DNA from: an uncultured Alphaproteobacteria bacterium
GTDB lineage: Bacteria > Pseudomonadota > Alphaproteobacteria > HIMB59
Length of the DNA stretch: 48,423 nucleotides
Direction of reading: 5' to 3'
NCBI GenBank assembly: GCA_902521485.1
Contig: CABYRQ010000009.1
Span: 1-48,423 of the forward strand
Shown: positions 24,373 to 33,499 of the stretch, in pieces
Numbering within the stretch: the first letter of the stretch is position 1
How the letters are laid out: each line of letters begins with the position of its first letter
Notes under the pieces: generated by a model
What the model saw: only the letters and a program-made list of their open reading frames with translations
What the model was told of the DNA's origin: nothing
Databases searched by the model: none
Translations under genes and position numbers: made by a program

Positions 24373-25396
24373 CAATAAAACATCGTATAAAAGTACTACT
24401 ATCGATGATTATAATACTATAATTGATGTAAGAACCCCATTAGAGTTTGTTGAAGACCATATCCCAAGATCAGTAAATTATCCCGTATTAACAAATAAAC
24501 AACGTCATGAAATAGGATTAAAATATAAAGAGAATTCTTTTTTAGCTAAAAAAGAAGGAGCTAGTATTATTAGTGCAAATATTTCCAAAATTATTAATAA
24601 AATAAAATTTGATAAAAAAAATAAAACATTAATTTATTGTTGGAGAGGTGGTCTTAGATCACTTAGTTTATATTTAGTTCTTAAACAAATCGGTTACGAC
24701 GTAACGTTATTAGAGGGTGGATATAAGACTTACAGAGGTTATGTAGTAGATTTTTTTGAAAATAATACTGATAAATTTAAATTTAACCAAATTATGGGTG
24801 TAACGGGTGTAGGGAAAACACTTTTTATTAAAGAATTATCAAAAAAATATCAAGTGATCGATTTTGAAGGTTTGGCCAAACATAAAGGCTCTATTTTGGG
24901 AAATATACCAAATACTGTTCAACCATCACAAAAATTATTTGAAACATTAATTTATGAAAAACTTCACTCTTTCAATTCAAGAAAAAATATATGGGTTGAA
25001 GCAGAAAGTATTAAAGTGGGTAAGTTAAGTATTCCAAGTAAAATTTGGAAAAATATGCCTTTGGGTAAAAATGTAAAAATAAAGAGTAATTTAACAGAGA
25101 GGGTGAAATTCATTTTAAAAGATTACAAATATTTTACTAATTCACCAGATTTAATGAAAAATGCGCTTATTGTATTAAAGAAAATTATTCCAAAAGAGGA
25201 ATTTAAACTTATTGAAGTAAATTTAAAAAAAAAAGAGTATTTTCAGTTTGTGAAATCATTAATTGAATATCATTACGATAGAGCTTATAAAAAGACTCGA
25301 GCTGAAAATGACAGTAATATTTATAAAGAGATTTATTTAAATAAAATCAACTTAATAAATATTAAAAGAGTTATTAAAGAGAGTAATTATTTTTAA
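24356..25396 (+). CDS. mnmH: tRNA 2-selenouridine/geranyl-2-thiouridine synthase
   Basis: A 346-residue protein with an N-terminal rhodanese domain (IIDVRTPLEFVEDHIP; active Cys in YCWRGGLRS) and a C-terminal P-loop domain (GVTGVGKT at about 148). That is the SelU/MnmH arrangement. It geranylates and then selenates the 2-thiouridine at tRNA wobble position 34, using selenophosphate from SelD, which is not in this window. Two starts are possible, ATG at 24356 or at 24365; neither has an SD and both overlap the divergent DUF3108 start. It converges with thiL, overlapping 23 bases at the 3' end. Confidence 0.92.
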   Translation: MKNMRINKTSYKSTTIDDYNTIIDVRTPLEFVEDHIPRSVNYPVLTNKQRHEIGLKYKENSFLAKKEGASIISANISKIINKIKFDKKNKTLIYCWRGGLRSLSLYLVLKQIGYDVTLLEGGYKTYRGYVVDFFENNTDKFKFNQIMGVTGVGKTLFIKELSKKYQVIDFEGLAKHKGSILGNIPNTVQPSQKLFETLIYEKLHSFNSRKNIWVEAESIKVGKLSIPSKIWKNMPLGKNVKIKSNLTERVKFILKDYKYFTNSPDLMKNALIVLKKIIPKEEFKLIEVNLKKKEYFQFVKSLIEYHYDRAYKKTRAENDSNIYKEIYLNKINLINIKRVIKESNYF

Positions 25397-26318
25397 AATG
25401 GTCAAATTTTTTTACTTTGGCAAGATTAAATTTTTTTAGATTTACACCCTTTCCTTTTTCTACACTTCCAATACATATAATTCTAATACCCCTTTCAATT
25501 AAAAGTTTTTTTTTATTTAAATATAATAAGTTTTTAGGTGAGGTAAAAACTGGAACATACTCCTCCCCACTGGATAAAATAAGTGAAATATATTTTTCTT
25601 CTTCAAAAAACTTACAAAGCTTAGAATTAACAGAGTTGAGATTATTTAATTTAATTTTTTTTTTGGATTTCAACGAAATAGTTTCTAAAGTTGATAAAAG
25701 ACTATCTGATAAATCCATACAACTTGTAATATTTAGATGCCTAAATATATCTTGATAAATATACATTTTAGGTTTTAAAAATTGTTTTACTGATAAATTT
25801 TTTAAATTATTAGGTAATTTAAACTTACTATATAAACTTAGGTATCCTAGTTTTGAATATCCAATACCTGAAAATGTATAAATTTTATCATCAACCTTAG
25901 CATTAGATCTCTTTGTTATTTTAGTTTTATTAATTTTATCGCTAATAATTGTTAAAGATAAAAATATTTTCTCAGAAGAAGTAGTATCCCCGCCTATTAT
26001 CTCAATCTTATTTCTTAGGCATATTCTATGAAAATTAGTTATTATTTGTTGCACAAAATTATAGTTTTTATTTGGGAAACTAATATTCAGTAGAACATAT
26101 TTAGGTACGCCACCTGAGGATTGAATATCACTATAATTTGAAAGAAAAAGTCTGTGTGCTATGTTTTGAGGAGTAAAATGCTTAAGATCAAAATGCTTAT
26201 TTTCAACTAAAGTATCAGAAGAGATTAATTGTTTTGTTGAGTTTATATAAGCACAATCATCACCTATTTTCTTATAATTCTTTTCAAAATAATTAATAAT
26301 TTTTTGCTCATATGACAT
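25374..26318 (-). CDS. thiL: thiamine-monophosphate kinase
   Basis: A 314-residue PurM-fold kinase phosphorylating thiamine monophosphate to the diphosphate cofactor. Signatures: IGDDCA near the N-terminus, ISSDTLVENKHF, the metal-binding GGDTTSS (about 109–115), MDLSDSLLSTL and SSGEEYVPVF. Length is standard. It overlaps the mnmH 3' end. No thiamine-synthesis genes or TPP riboswitch are near; ThiL alone also serves TMP salvage. Confidence 0.93.
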   Translation of the reverse strand: MSYEQKIINYFEKNYKKIGDDCAYINSTKQLISSDTLVENKHFDLKHFTPQNIAHRLFLSNYSDIQSSGGVPKYVLLNISFPNKNYNFVQQIITNFHRICLRNKIEIIGGDTTSSEKIFLSLTIISDKINKTKITKRSNAKVDDKIYTFSGIGYSKLGYLSLYSKFKLPNNLKNLSVKQFLKPKMYIYQDIFRHLNITSCMDLSDSLLSTLETISLKSKKKIKLNNLNSVNSKLCKFFEEEKYISLILSSGEEYVPVFTSPKNLLYLNKKKLLIERGIRIICIGSVEKGKGVNLKKFNLAKVKKFDHFKNNYSL

Positions 26319-26359
26319 TAAGTAAATATAATTGAATATGAATTCAAAAACAGAGATAT

Positions 26360-27547
26360 TTAACTAATTTTTTTTCTTACCAAAGGAAATGAGTCTCTTT
26401 TTTTAGTTAAAACTAGTTGGAAAATCACATTATCACCTTTAGTAAAAGATAATTCACTTAAATTTAAATAAGCTTCCCACATTCTTATAAATCTATCATC
26501 ATATAATTTGAGAACTTCTTTTTCTTCTTTTTTAAAATTTTTAAACCAATGAGAGAGTGTTTTAGCATAATGTAATCTAAGAACCTCTATATCTGAGATT
26601 ATAAGTCCAGATTTTTCTACAGCTGGCATTACCTCAGACAAAGATGGTATATAGCCGCCAGGAAAAATATATTTCCTAATAAATGCAGGAGTCATTTTCG
26701 GAACTCTAATGTTACCAATTGTATGTACTACCGCTATGCCATCATCAGATAATAAATTATATATTTTTTTAAAATATGTTTTGTAGAAGGGTTTTCCTAC
26801 ATGCTCAAACATTCCAACAGAAACTATTTTTGTATAAGAATTCTCTTCATCTCTATAATCTTGTAAAGAATAGGATAAATTTTCTTTTTTATCTGACTTT
26901 TTAAGTTGGTCATTACAGTATTTAATTTGCTCTTCAGATAATGAAACACCCTTTACTTTACAATCATGATGATCTGCAAAGTGTCTACTAAGTGATCCCC
27001 ACCCACACCCTATGTCTAAAACTCTATCATTAGAATTTAATAATAATTTGTCAGCTAATCTGCTCATTTTGTTAGTTTGTGCTTGTGTTAATGAGTCGTT
27101 TTCATTTTCAAAGTATGCGCATGAATATTGCCTAGTTTCATCCAAAAATAAGTCATACAACCTATCAGATAAGTCATAGTGACTTGCGACATTACTTTTT
27201 GAACTCTTTACGAAATTTAACTGAAATAGTGGATTAATAATTAAAATAATTCTGAATATTAGTGTGTTTGATATTTTTTCAAGGTATTTATTATAATTTT
27301 CAATAAGTAATTCAGAAAACTCATAAAAAGTCGAATTGTTTAACTCGTAATCTTTATCCATATACCCTTCTGTGAGTACGAGAGAAGGTGCATAAAAAAT
27401 TTTATTTAAAAATTTCTTATTATTGATCTGTAAAATTAATGGATCTGTGCCGTTGTCAATAAGATGGTCATTTCCCTCAAATTTTATAATAATAGATCTT
27501 GTTTTAATTAAATGTTTAATTAAAAATTTGAGTACCCTAAAAGACAT
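26360..27547 (-). CDS. cfa: cyclopropane-fatty-acyl-phospholipid synthase family methyltransferase
   Basis: A 395-residue SAM-dependent methyltransferase adding a methylene to unsaturated phospholipid acyl chains at the inner membrane. It has an N-terminal lipid-interacting domain (residues 1–115), then NVASHYDLSDRLYDLFLD, the SAM-binding VLDIGCGWGSLSRHF, CKVKGVSLSEEQ, and SVGMFEHVGKPFY with the bicarbonate-ion Glu/His. The C-terminal FPGGYIPSL is present. Single-gene unit with a 125-bp AT-rich gap to the divergent nadE. Confidence 0.92.
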   Translation of the reverse strand: MSFRVLKFLIKHLIKTRSIIIKFEGNDHLIDNGTDPLILQINNKKFLNKIFYAPSLVLTEGYMDKDYELNNSTFYEFSELLIENYNKYLEKISNTLIFRIILIINPLFQLNFVKSSKSNVASHYDLSDRLYDLFLDETRQYSCAYFENENDSLTQAQTNKMSRLADKLLLNSNDRVLDIGCGWGSLSRHFADHHDCKVKGVSLSEEQIKYCNDQLKKSDKKENLSYSLQDYRDEENSYTKIVSVGMFEHVGKPFYKTYFKKIYNLLSDDGIAVVHTIGNIRVPKMTPAFIRKYIFPGGYIPSLSEVMPAVEKSGLIISDIEVLRLHYAKTLSHWFKNFKKEEKEVLKLYDDRFIRMWEAYLNLSELSFTKGDNVIFQLVLTKKRDSFPLVRKKIS

Positions 27548-27672
27548 AATTTTCTTATAAATATCTATATATACAAAATTTATAAAATTTTATCATATAT
27601 TGATTGATAAAATGAATTAAAATATCAATTAAATAGTTGAACTTTTGATATTAAGTTAACGTAATACAAAAT

Positions 27673-28404
27673 ATGCATACCATAGAAAAAATTGAATTTA
27701 TATCAAATTGGATAAAAGATTATGCACATTCAAATAATGTTGATGCGTTAGTTATTGGTATTTCAGGAGGCATTGACTCTGCTGTTACAAGTACGTTGTC
27801 AGCAAAAACAGGCTTGAGAACGTTTGTTGCTAATATGCCAATACTTGATCACAAAACAACTAATGAAAGAGGTATAAATCACATAGACTGGTTAAAAAAG
27901 AATTTTAGTAATGTAATGGACTTTAAAATAGACCTCTCTCTTGTATTTGAAAGTTTTAAATCAGCTCTTGATAAAAATGACTCTGAACACGGTTATGCAA
28001 ATTCACAGGCTCGATTAAGGATGATGACTTTGTATCAAATAGCAGCTAGCAATAACGGAATTGTTGTTGGCACAGGAAATAAAGTTGAAGACTTTGGAAT
28101 TGGTTTTTATACAAAATACGGTGATGGAGGAGTAGATATTTCTCCAATCGCAGATTGCCTAAAAACAGAAGTATGGGATATGGGGAAGGAACTAAATATA
28201 AACCAAGACATAATAGATGCAGCCCCAACAGATGGTTTATGGACTGATGGAAGATCTGATGAAGATCAAGTTGGTTTAAGTTACTCTGAAATTGAAGAGG
28301 CAATGCTTAATGAAAATTCATCAAATAGACAAAAGTATCTTGAGATTAGAAAAAATAACGTTCATAAAATGAACCCAATCCCTGTGTGTATTTTACCAAA
28401 ATAG
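27673..28404 (+). CDS. nadE: NH3-dependent NAD+ synthetase
   Basis: A 243-residue N-type ATP pyrophosphatase that amidates deamido-NAD+. The PP-loop is GISGGIDSAVTST (about 28–40). Further motifs are NSQARLRMMTLY, VVGTGNKVEDFGIGFYTKYGDGG and the C-terminal DGLWTDGRSDEDQVGLSY. It lacks the N-terminal glutaminase domain, so it uses free ammonia. It converges with the ugp operon end at 28417. Confidence 0.92.
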   Translation: MHTIEKIEFISNWIKDYAHSNNVDALVIGISGGIDSAVTSTLSAKTGLRTFVANMPILDHKTTNERGINHIDWLKKNFSNVMDFKIDLSLVFESFKSALDKNDSEHGYANSQARLRMMTLYQIAASNNGIVVGTGNKVEDFGIGFYTKYGDGGVDISPIADCLKTEVWDMGKELNINQDIIDAAPTDGLWTDGRSDEDQVGLSYSEIEEAMLNENSSNRQKYLEIRKNNVHKMNPIPVCILPK

Positions 28405-28416
28405 ACTTTGTAAAAC

Positions 28417-29463
28417 TTATACTCTTGAACCCGTAGTGTTATCAAAAAGGTGCACTGATGTTCCAGATATATCAAATTTAAATGTATCTCCTGAATTTAG
28501 ATTTATCTTCGAAGACAATTTACAACTAAACTCTTGATCACCAATTTTTGAATAAATGATCATATCTGAACCTAAATATTCAACTAAATTTGCTACACAA
28601 GAATGCTTTCCATTATCTGATATTAGGATATCGTCTGGCCTTATACCTAAAGTAGCATCATCTAAGTTTGTAGAATTATTAAGGTTAATTTTCATATCAG
28701 CTATATGAGCTATGCCATTTTCAATTTTGCAATTAAATAAATTCATCTGTGGGGATCCTATAAATTCAGCAACAAATTTAGTATTTGGTTTAGAGTATAT
28801 CTCTTTAGGTGTACCAACTTGTTCAACAACACCATTGTTAATTACTACTATCCTATCCCCTAGTGTCATCGCTTCTGTTTGATCATGGGTAACAAAAATA
28901 CTTGTTACGCCCATTTGTCTTTGAAGACGTTTGATTTCCAAACGCATTTGATTTCTTAATTTTGCATCTAAGTTAGATAATGGTTCATCAAATAAAAATA
29001 TTTTTGGATTTCTAACTATGGCTCTTCCCATTGCAACTCGTTGTCTTTGGCCTCCTGAAAGCATACTTGGTTTTCTTGTAAGTAACTGATCTATTTCCAA
29101 AAGTTTAGCAACATCATTAACTTTGTTATTGATCTCTTCTTTAGATATTCCTCTATTTTTAAGACCATAAGCCATATTATTAAATACTGACATGTGAGGA
29201 TAAAGTGCATAATTTTGAAAAACCATTGCAACATCTCTTTCAGACGGATCGATTTTATTAATAATGTTGCCATCTAGTGATATTTCTCCATTTGTAATAT
29301 CCTCTAGTCCTGCAATCATTCTTAATAATGTTGATTTACCACATCCGCTAGGTCCAACAAATACAACAAATTCTCCATTTTCAATATTTAAAGAAGTCTC
29401 ATTAACAGCTTTAGTGCCATTAGGATATATTTTAGTAATATTTTGTAATTCTAAAAAACTCAT
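28417..29463 (-). CDS. ugpC: sn-glycerol-3-phosphate ABC transporter ATP-binding protein
   Basis: A 348-residue MalK/UgpC-type ATPase energising the importer. Walker A GPSGCGKST (about 36–44), Q-loop VFQNYALYPHMS, signature LSGGQRQRVAMGRA, Walker B IFLFDEPLSNLD and H-loop VTHDQTEAM, followed by the C-terminal OB-type regulatory domain with LGIRPDDI. A longer reading to 29502 runs into the upstream permease gene; the ATG at 29463 fits the family. It is 2 bases past the stop of the upstream permease, the last gene of the operon. Confidence 0.93.
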   Translation of the reverse strand: MSFLELQNITKIYPNGTKAVNETSLNIENGEFVVFVGPSGCGKSTLLRMIAGLEDITNGEISLDGNIINKIDPSERDVAMVFQNYALYPHMSVFNNMAYGLKNRGISKEEINNKVNDVAKLLEIDQLLTRKPSMLSGGQRQRVAMGRAIVRNPKIFLFDEPLSNLDAKLRNQMRLEIKRLQRQMGVTSIFVTHDQTEAMTLGDRIVVINNGVVEQVGTPKEIYSKPNTKFVAEFIGSPQMNLFNCKIENGIAHIADMKINLNNSTNLDDATLGIRPDDILISDNGKHSCVANLVEYLGSDMIIYSKIGDQEFSCKLSSKINLNSGDTFKFDISGTSVHLFDNTTGSRV

Positions 29464-29465
29464 TT

Positions 29466-30317
29466 TTATTTTTCTGTTTGAATCAATCCTTTGATAAACC
29501 ATCTTTGAAGAATTACAACAACTAACACAGGTGGTAGCATTGACAATATAATATAGGCAAATCTCTCGCCTGTTCTAGGTAAAGCAACACCCTCATAATT
29601 TTCTGTAAAAATAATCTTCATTCCCATCACTACTGTCCAATATTTTTCGTCAGTAGTCATTATTAAAGGCCATAAATATTGGCTATATCCATAGACAAAC
29701 ATAAAAATAAACATAGCCGCTAACATTGTTTTTGATAGAGGTAATAAGAAGTCAATAAAAAATCTCCAACTATTTGCACCATCTAATTTTGCAGACTCTA
29801 ACAATTCATCAGGGATTGTTTTATAAAATTGTCTAAAGAAAAATGTTGCAGTAGCAGAAGCTACTAGTGGGAGTATAAGACCTGTATATGTATTTGTAAG
29901 ACCAAGATCAGATACAATTTTATAACTTGGAAAAATTCTTACTTCTAGTGGAACTAATAGAGTAATAAAGATTAGCCAAAATATTGGAACAGCTAATTTA
30001 AATCTAAAATAAACTAATGCGTAAGCTGACATAGCTGAGATGACAACTTTCAATGTTGCGATACCAAGAGCCATAATAAAACTATTTACAAACATTCTTG
30101 CTGCTGTAACTTCCTCAGACCAACCCCCTTTTTCATTTAAAACTTCATTGTAATTTTGAGAAAAACTCTCACCTAAAAAAAATTTCATTCCCTCAGTCAT
30201 TATTGAAACATTATCATGAGTTGAGGTGGCAAAAGAAAACCAAATTGGTAATACCATTAATAAAACACCAAGTATTAGAATAATATGTGTTAATATTTCT
30301 AATGGTTTGAACTTCAT
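29466..30317 (-). CDS. ugpE: UgpE-type permease, second copy
   Basis: A 283-residue inner-membrane permease with six helices. The EAA loop coupling to the ATPase reads ELLESAKLDGANSWRFFIDF (about 186–205). It is a close paralogue of the gene immediately upstream, with shared blocks such as FWLIFITLLVPLE, ATATFFFRQFYKTIPDELLE and QYLWPLIMTTDEKYWTVVMG. It differs by a longer loop near 240 (ENYEGVALPRTGERFA). Overlaps the upstream copy by 4 bases. Confidence 0.92.
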   Translation of the reverse strand: MKFKPLEILTHIILILGVLLMVLPIWFSFATSTHDNVSIMTEGMKFFLGESFSQNYNEVLNEKGGWSEEVTAARMFVNSFIMALGIATLKVVISAMSAYALVYFRFKLAVPIFWLIFITLLVPLEVRIFPSYKIVSDLGLTNTYTGLILPLVASATATFFFRQFYKTIPDELLESAKLDGANSWRFFIDFLLPLSKTMLAAMFIFMFVYGYSQYLWPLIMTTDEKYWTVVMGMKIIFTENYEGVALPRTGERFAYIILSMLPPVLVVVILQRWFIKGLIQTEK

Positions 30318-31135
30318 TTATTTTGAAATATTCCTTGAATAAATAATCTTTGTAAAAAAATAATTATAATTACTGGTGGGATCATTGACATAATTACAAA
30401 AGCAAAACGGTCAGATATAGATCCGTACATTGTCTTAAGACCCATTACCACAGTCCAATATTGCTCACTAGTAGTCATAATTAATGGCCAAAGATATTGA
30501 TTATAGCCAAATACAAACATAAATATAAAAACAGCAGCAATCATCGTTTTAGACAAAGGAATTAAAAAATCTATAAAAAATCTCAAACTATTAGTTCCAT
30601 CTAATTTAGCCGCTTCTAATAGTTCATCAGGAATTGATTTATAAAATTGTCTAAAAAAGAATGTTGCTATTGCAGAGGCAGAAATAGGGAGAATTAAACC
30701 AGCAAATGTATTTACAAGATTTAATTTTGACATGACTATGTATGAGGGCATAATTCTAAGTTCTAAAGGAACCAATAAAGTAATAAAAATTAACCAAAAT
30801 ATAATAGTCGCATATTTGACTTTAAAATAAACTAAACCATAAGCTGCCATAAGTGATGTAATTACAGATAAAGTCGCTATACCTGTTGCCATAACGAAAC
30901 TATTAAAAAACATTTTAAGAGCTGTTATTTCATTAAAAAAACCAGATTGTTTAAATAAAACCCTAGAATAATTTTCAATAAAATTATCTCCTAAAAAAAA
31001 TTGTAAACCGTTAGTATTTATAAATAGGCTTGAATGTGTTGAGCTAGCAAAAATTATCCATATTGGAACAATCATAATAAGTAAACCTATTGAAAGAATA
31101 AAATGATTAATAGTTGAAGATATATATTTTTTCAT
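30314..31135 (-). CDS. ugpE: UgpE-type permease, first copy
   Basis: A 273-residue six-helix permease with EAA loop ELLEAAKLDGTNSLRFFIDF. It is strongly similar over its full length to the next gene downstream, so the pair arose by tandem duplication. The operon normally has a single UgpE alongside UgpA. Its ATG overlaps the ugpA stop by one base (TAATG). Which copy pairs with UgpA, or whether they alternate, cannot be decided from sequence. Confidence 0.92.
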   Translation of the reverse strand: MKKYISSTINHFILSIGLLIMIVPIWIIFASSTHSSLFINTNGLQFFLGDNFIENYSRVLFKQSGFFNEITALKMFFNSFVMATGIATLSVITSLMAAYGLVYFKVKYATIIFWLIFITLLVPLELRIMPSYIVMSKLNLVNTFAGLILPISASAIATFFFRQFYKSIPDELLEAAKLDGTNSLRFFIDFLIPLSKTMIAAVFIFMFVFGYNQYLWPLIMTTSEQYWTVVMGLKTMYGSISDRFAFVIMSMIPPVIIIIFLQRLFIQGIFQNK

Positions 31136-32013
31136 TAATTGTAGTGAATTTTTCCCTCTATGTATCTGAATTGAAAAATTGTGATAACAAGAACTATTAT
31201 CATCATCATAATTGATTGGGCACCAGCACTTCCAAGATCTAAACCTTTGAAGCCATCAATATAGGCTTTATAAACTAAAGTTTTAGTTTCGCTACCAGGA
31301 GCTCCAATTGTAGTTGTATCTATAATTCCAAATGTATCAAAGAAGGCATAAGTTATATTAATAATAATTAAGAAAAAAGTAGTCGGCATTAACAAAGGAA
31401 AAGTAATTGTCCAAAATCTTCGAATGTTGCTTTTACAATCAATAATAGAAGCTTCAATGACTGTTTTTTGAATAGCCTGAAGTCCTGCTAAAAAGAAAAT
31501 AAAATTTGCACTTATTTGTTTCCAGGAACCAGCAATAATTACATAAATATATGCATCAAATACATTTTCATACCAATTAAAACCCCATAAATTATTAAAT
31601 AAATGATGAAGTAAACCATATCTTTCACTGAAGAAATAATTAGCCATAACACCAACAACAGCTGGTGCAATAGCATAAGGCCAAATTAAAAGGGTTTTAT
31701 AAGCACTTTTCCCATGCATTACTTTATTAGCTTGCACAGCAAGCAATAAACCAATTGAACCTGTAATAAGAGTAATTACGAAACTATAGATAATTGTAAA
31801 CTTGAAAGCAGTAAAATAAGAGGGGTCAGAAAAAATAAATAAAAAATTATCAAAACCAGCAAACTGAGAACCAAATCCAAAAGCATCTTGCATAGTAAAG
31901 GCATCTTTAAACGTTTGAATAATTGGCCAATATAAAAAAATTAATAAGATTAATAGCTGAGGAGCTAAGAAAAAATATTGAGAATAATTTGATTTAAATT
32001 GAACTTTTTTCAT
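31135..32013 (-). CDS. ugpA: sn-glycerol-3-phosphate ABC transporter permease UgpA
   Basis: A 292-residue inner-membrane permease with an N-terminal cytoplasmic start, six helices and the EAA-like loop (VIEASIIDCKSNIRRFWTITFP). The region LLIWPYAIAPAVVGVMANYFFSE-type periplasmic segment is typical of UgpA/MalF small forms. It is the first permease downstream of ugpB, separated by a 51-bp gap holding a 14-bp-stem hairpin. Confidence 0.93.
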   Translation of the reverse strand: MKKVQFKSNYSQYFFLAPQLLILLIFLYWPIIQTFKDAFTMQDAFGFGSQFAGFDNFLFIFSDPSYFTAFKFTIIYSFVITLITGSIGLLLAVQANKVMHGKSAYKTLLIWPYAIAPAVVGVMANYFFSERYGLLHHLFNNLWGFNWYENVFDAYIYVIIAGSWKQISANFIFFLAGLQAIQKTVIEASIIDCKSNIRRFWTITFPLLMPTTFFLIIINITYAFFDTFGIIDTTTIGAPGSETKTLVYKAYIDGFKGLDLGSAGAQSIMMMIIVLVITIFQFRYIEGKIHYN

Positions 32014-32019
32014 TAAGTT

Positions 32020-32050
32020 AAAAGGAGGATATTATAAATACCCTCCTTTT
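32020..32050 (-). terminator. ugpB–ugpA intercistronic hairpin (attenuator)
   Basis: On the minus strand, AAAAGGAGGGTATT and AATATCCTCCTTTT form a 14-bp stem (one G·T pair) around a three-base loop, ending in T4. It lies 15 bases after the ugpB stop and 7 bases before the ugpA start. Such hairpins after a binding-protein gene commonly reduce read-through or protect the upstream mRNA, raising binding protein over permease. The stem is unusually strong for this AT-rich region. Confidence 0.7.
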
Positions 32051-32064
32051 TAAAATAATATTAA

Positions 32065-33372
32065 TTATAGGGTTTTAGCAAACTGTTTTAATAGTTTTGC
32101 TGCACCCTTATCCATATTGCTTAGAGCTTTTTCAACAGTGATATCACCATTAAGCATTGGCTCAACATTTTCGTATATTACTTCACGAATTTGAGGCCAG
32201 TTACCTGCTCTATATCCACCAGGGATAGTTGAACCTTCAAGACCTAATTGATCACCAACAGCTTTATGATAAGGAGAAGCTCTATAAAAATTTATAGTTT
32301 CAGCTAATTCGATACCACCTTTTGTTACAGCAGCATAACCTGTCATGTTGTGATAGTATAAATCCATTTCTGGTGAACCCATAAACTCAATAAATTTTGC
32401 AAGTCCTTTATACTCTTCTTCTGTATGACCGTTTAAAATCCAATTAGCAGCACCACCAATAAATGTAGGATACTCTTTTCCGCCTGTTACTGAATCCCAA
32501 TATGGTATTGGGTTAGTTGTAAAGTTTGGAAGTACACCTTTCATACCCCCAAAAGAAGCAGCAGATCCGAACCAAAATGCAGCCTCACCATTAGTAAAAG
32601 GTGCCTGGTTATCTCCCCATGCTCTTCCCTTGTAGCCATAGTAACCCTTTTCGTACCATTCTTTAACTTTAGTCCAGTGATAAACAAAAGCTTCTGTTTC
32701 AGCAAAAAGTGTTTTTGTTGGAACAGCATCATAGCCATTATTGCCATCTGTCATCAATAAATTATGCCTTGAGAAGAAATTTTCAGTCCAAATCCAAGGA
32801 CTGTGACTTTGAAGAAGAGGAATATATCCGGCATCGAGTATCTTTTGAGCCATACCTTCAAATTCTTCGTAAGTTTTTGGAACCTCTTCAATGCCAACTT
32901 CATTTAAGATATCCATATTGGCGTACATGAGACATGTAGAACTATTAAATGGAACACCGATCATTTTTCCATCACCATCAGCATAAAAGTTTTTTATACC
33001 AGGAATGTAATTATCAGCATCAACATCAATACCATATTTTTCAGCCATCTCTTCAAAGCCGATCACAACTCCATTTTTAACTTGTGCTACCATGATAGCT
33101 GCACCTGCATCATAGACTTGTGAATAATGAGGTTGATCACCTGCTCTAAAAGCAGCTATTGTAGCTGCCATATTGTCCTCATAGCTTCCTTTACCAGTAG
33201 GGATAACCATATACTCATCTTGTGATTCATTAAATCGATTAGCTATTTCTATGATTACATCACCTAAAAAACCACTGTTACCATACCACCAATGAATTTC
33301 GGTTTTACTGTAACTGTTTGAAGTAAATGCAAAAGAAACTAAAAGTACAAAAATACTAATTAGTTTTTTCAT
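32065..33372 (-). CDS. ugpB: sn-glycerol-3-phosphate ABC transporter substrate-binding protein
   Basis: A 435-residue periplasmic binding protein with a signal peptide (cleavage near 22, after NSYS). The N-terminal EIHWWYGNSGFLGDVI and the FNESQDEYMVIPTGKGSYEDNMAATIAAFRAG block resemble UgpB, which captures glycerol-3-phosphate or glycerophosphodiesters. A strong SD (AGGAGG) precedes the ATG. First gene of the operon ugpB–ugpA–ugpE–ugpE–ugpC. The ligand may differ from E. coli. Confidence 0.92.
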   Translation of the reverse strand: MKKLISIFVLLVSFAFTSNSYSKTEIHWWYGNSGFLGDVIIEIANRFNESQDEYMVIPTGKGSYEDNMAATIAAFRAGDQPHYSQVYDAGAAIMVAQVKNGVVIGFEEMAEKYGIDVDADNYIPGIKNFYADGDGKMIGVPFNSSTCLMYANMDILNEVGIEEVPKTYEEFEGMAQKILDAGYIPLLQSHSPWIWTENFFSRHNLLMTDGNNGYDAVPTKTLFAETEAFVYHWTKVKEWYEKGYYGYKGRAWGDNQAPFTNGEAAFWFGSAASFGGMKGVLPNFTTNPIPYWDSVTGGKEYPTFIGGAANWILNGHTEEEYKGLAKFIEFMGSPEMDLYYHNMTGYAAVTKGGIELAETINFYRASPYHKAVGDQLGLEGSTIPGGYRAGNWPQIREVIYENVEPMLNGDITVEKALSNMDKGAAKLLKQFAKTL

Positions 33373-33403
33373 TATGTCCTCCTATTAGAACGTTCCTGTT
33401 GCC

Positions 33404-33424
33404 ATTATATAACTATTTAATAGT
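33404..33424 (-). promoter_or_regulatory. candidate ugpB promoter -10 with overlapping palindrome
   Basis: TATAAT on the minus strand is 33409–33404. Just upstream, in the expected spacer, is ACTATTTAATAGT (33412–33424, 6-bp arms around one base), which could be an operator. A second small palindrome, GAACGTTC (33388–33395), lies in the leader. No good -35 box, which would fit an activated promoter. Confidence 0.4.
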
Positions 33425-33499
33425 CTCAGGAATAGATTGGCTGTGTATAACTTAATAAAAAAATATTAAATATTTATGAAATTTAAAAAAAGCTTTAAT

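Noticed and set aside
29466-31135. Tandem permeases as an assembly artefact
   Set aside because: The copies differ throughout in nucleotide and protein sequence, including an extra loop, so they are true paralogues.
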